The translations under genes were made by a program, and so were the position numbers. A stretch of DNA of 35,230 nucleotides from Arthrobacter nitrophenolicus (GTDB lineage: Bacteria > Actinomycetota > Actinomycetes > Actinomycetales > Micrococcaceae): NCBI RefSeq assembly GCF_000332815.1, contig NZ_AOFD01000046.1:1-35230 (forward strand), given 5' to 3'. This document shows positions 34,343 through 35,230 of this stretch, piece by piece; position 1 is the first letter of the stretch; every line of letters starts with the position of its first letter. Below the pieces are notes generated by a model. The model did no database searches, was not told the DNA's origin, and worked only from the letters and a program-made list of their open reading frames with translations.

Positions 34343-35166
34343 GTGTCCACGCCTGATCCCGGCGGCCAGGACCTGCTGCTGGACCTGGTGACCGGCACCG
34401 GCACGTTGGGGGAATCCCTCACCCGCCTGGTGACAGCTTCGGCCCAGGCCGTTGTCCGGACTGCAGGCCTCCGCATCGAATGCGGGGTCATAGTCCACCA
34501 GCCAAGAAGCCGCCCGCCATCACAGGCACTTCGGAGGAGGTTGTCCGGCTGCTCGACTGGGAGCACCGGGAAGCGGAGGGACCCGTGCGCGAGGTGCTCG
34601 CCGGCGGCCAGCCCGTGGCAGTCCTCCAGCGCAACGGCGACTTCCGCTGGCCGCGTTACTGCGACCAGCTGCAGCAGGCCGGTCTCGGCAGCGTCCTGGG
34701 CGTGCGGCTGCCGCTCAGCAGTGAGGCACCTGCGCAGGGGGCGAAGGACGGCGGCGCTGCAATCGGCGCCCTCGCAGGGGGTCCGGACGGGAGCGCCGGC
34801 GCCCGGCCCCGGGAAGACAGGCCCGCCGCTTTGGCATTCTTCGCCCAGGATGCGAAGGCCTTCCCGCTGCAGGTCATCGCGGAAGCCCGCTCGTTCGCGG
34901 GGCTGGCGGCCAAGAGCCTGCAGATGGCCATCGACCTGCATACCGCCCGCTCCATGGCCACGGACCTGCGTTCCGCCCTGGACAGCCGCACCTCCATCAA
35001 CGTTGCCTGCGGCGTCATCATGGCGCAGAACAGATGCTCGTACCACGAAGCCTTTTCCATCCTCGCCAAGGCCTCCAGCCACCGGAACGTCAAGGTGCGC
35101 AGGATCGCGGAGGACATCCTGGAGCGGCTGCCGGAGGGCGCCCCGCGCGCCCACTTCGGTCACTGA
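34343..35166 (+). CDS. GAF-ANTAR domain RNA-binding regulator, one apparent frameshift near 34503
   Basis: This 274-residue (corrected) regulator has an N-terminal GAF-like sensor domain (about residues 10-180, including RWPRYCDQLQQAGLGSVLGVRLPL) and a C-terminal ANTAR domain (about 200-265) with LDSRTSINVACGVIMAQNRCSYHEAFSILAKASSHRNVKVRRIAEDIL. ANTAR domains bind paired RNA hairpins and prevent transcription termination. The first 53 residues (STPDPGGQDLLLDLV to IECGVIVHQP) lie one frame off; one base added near 34503 joins them to KKPPAITGTSEEVVRLL. The GAF domain has a Gly/Ala/Pro-rich insert near 135-155. The start is uncertain: GTG at 34343 fits the family length, and GTG at 34295 is also open. 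Confidence 0.82.
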
Positions 35167-35213
35167 CCGCACACCTCGGCCAGCCCCCACCGCACAGGAG
35201 TTTTTGTCCAGAT

Positions 35214-35230
35214 ATGGCGGCTTCAGGGGA
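35214..35230 (+). CDS. Possible start of a next gene, cut by the window edge
   Basis: An ATG at 35214 follows AGGAG (35196-35200) with a rather long 13-base spacer. Only five codons are visible, so nothing can be said about the product. Confidence 0.2.

Noticed and set aside
34076..34498. Minus-strand open frame in the gap before the ANTAR gene
   Set aside because: It overlaps the ANTAR coding start, lacks a ribosome site and shows no family resemblance.

Overview
The window looks like a chromosomal stretch of a high-GC soil actinobacterium, most likely Micrococcales (Arthrobacter/Pseudarthrobacter-like). This rests on uniformly GC-rich coding, GTG starts, CelR-type operators, a carbohydrate ABC cassette without its own ATPase, and a GAF-ANTAR regulator. 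No database search was possible. I see no tRNA, rRNA, CRISPR array, transposase or phage gene.

Layout. (1) 1-7100: a sugar-catabolic divergon. Leftward are a TIM-barrel isomerase, an SDR dehydrogenase and a dihydroxyacetone-kinase-type kinase that runs off the left edge. Rightward are an MHS-family transporter, the two halves of a split transketolase, and a GntR/FCD regulator. Near-identical ACTGTnnACAGT palindromes lie in the divergent promoter region and before the regulator. The enzyme set fits isomerisation of a small or branched sugar, phosphorylation of the ketose and transketolase cleavage; D-apiose or a tetrose are candidates. (2) 7249-11598: a GH13 trehalose-synthase-like protein with an altered region I, a pure hexapeptide-repeat protein, and a second MHS transporter. 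(3) 11821-19820: a beta-glucoside locus with a binding protein, two permeases, GH1 beta-glucosidase and LacI/CelR-like repressor on the minus strand, divergent from a large secreted beta-helix protein. Three CelR-like operators sit in the shared promoter region. (4) 19907-26385: a complete urease operon ureABCEFGD followed by a NiCoT nickel permease. Two copies of one structured intergenic element lie immediately upstream of ureF and ureD. (5) 26481-30513: LysR regulator, sarcosine-oxidase-like flavoenzyme, M20 carbamoylase-type amidase and isochorismatase-fold hydrolase, probably an amide/N-methyl nitrogen module that feeds the urease theme. (6) 30583-35166: LacI regulator, HhH-GPD protein, GH51 arabinofuranosidase and GAF-ANTAR regulator.

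A caution applies to the whole window. Eight recognisable genes are broken by ten frameshifts, and every one is explained by a single missing base, often in or next to a C/G run. All intact reading resumes in the next frame with family motifs preserved. This looks like uncorrected single-base deletion errors in the sequence rather than ten real mutations, so I annotate these genes across their full spans.
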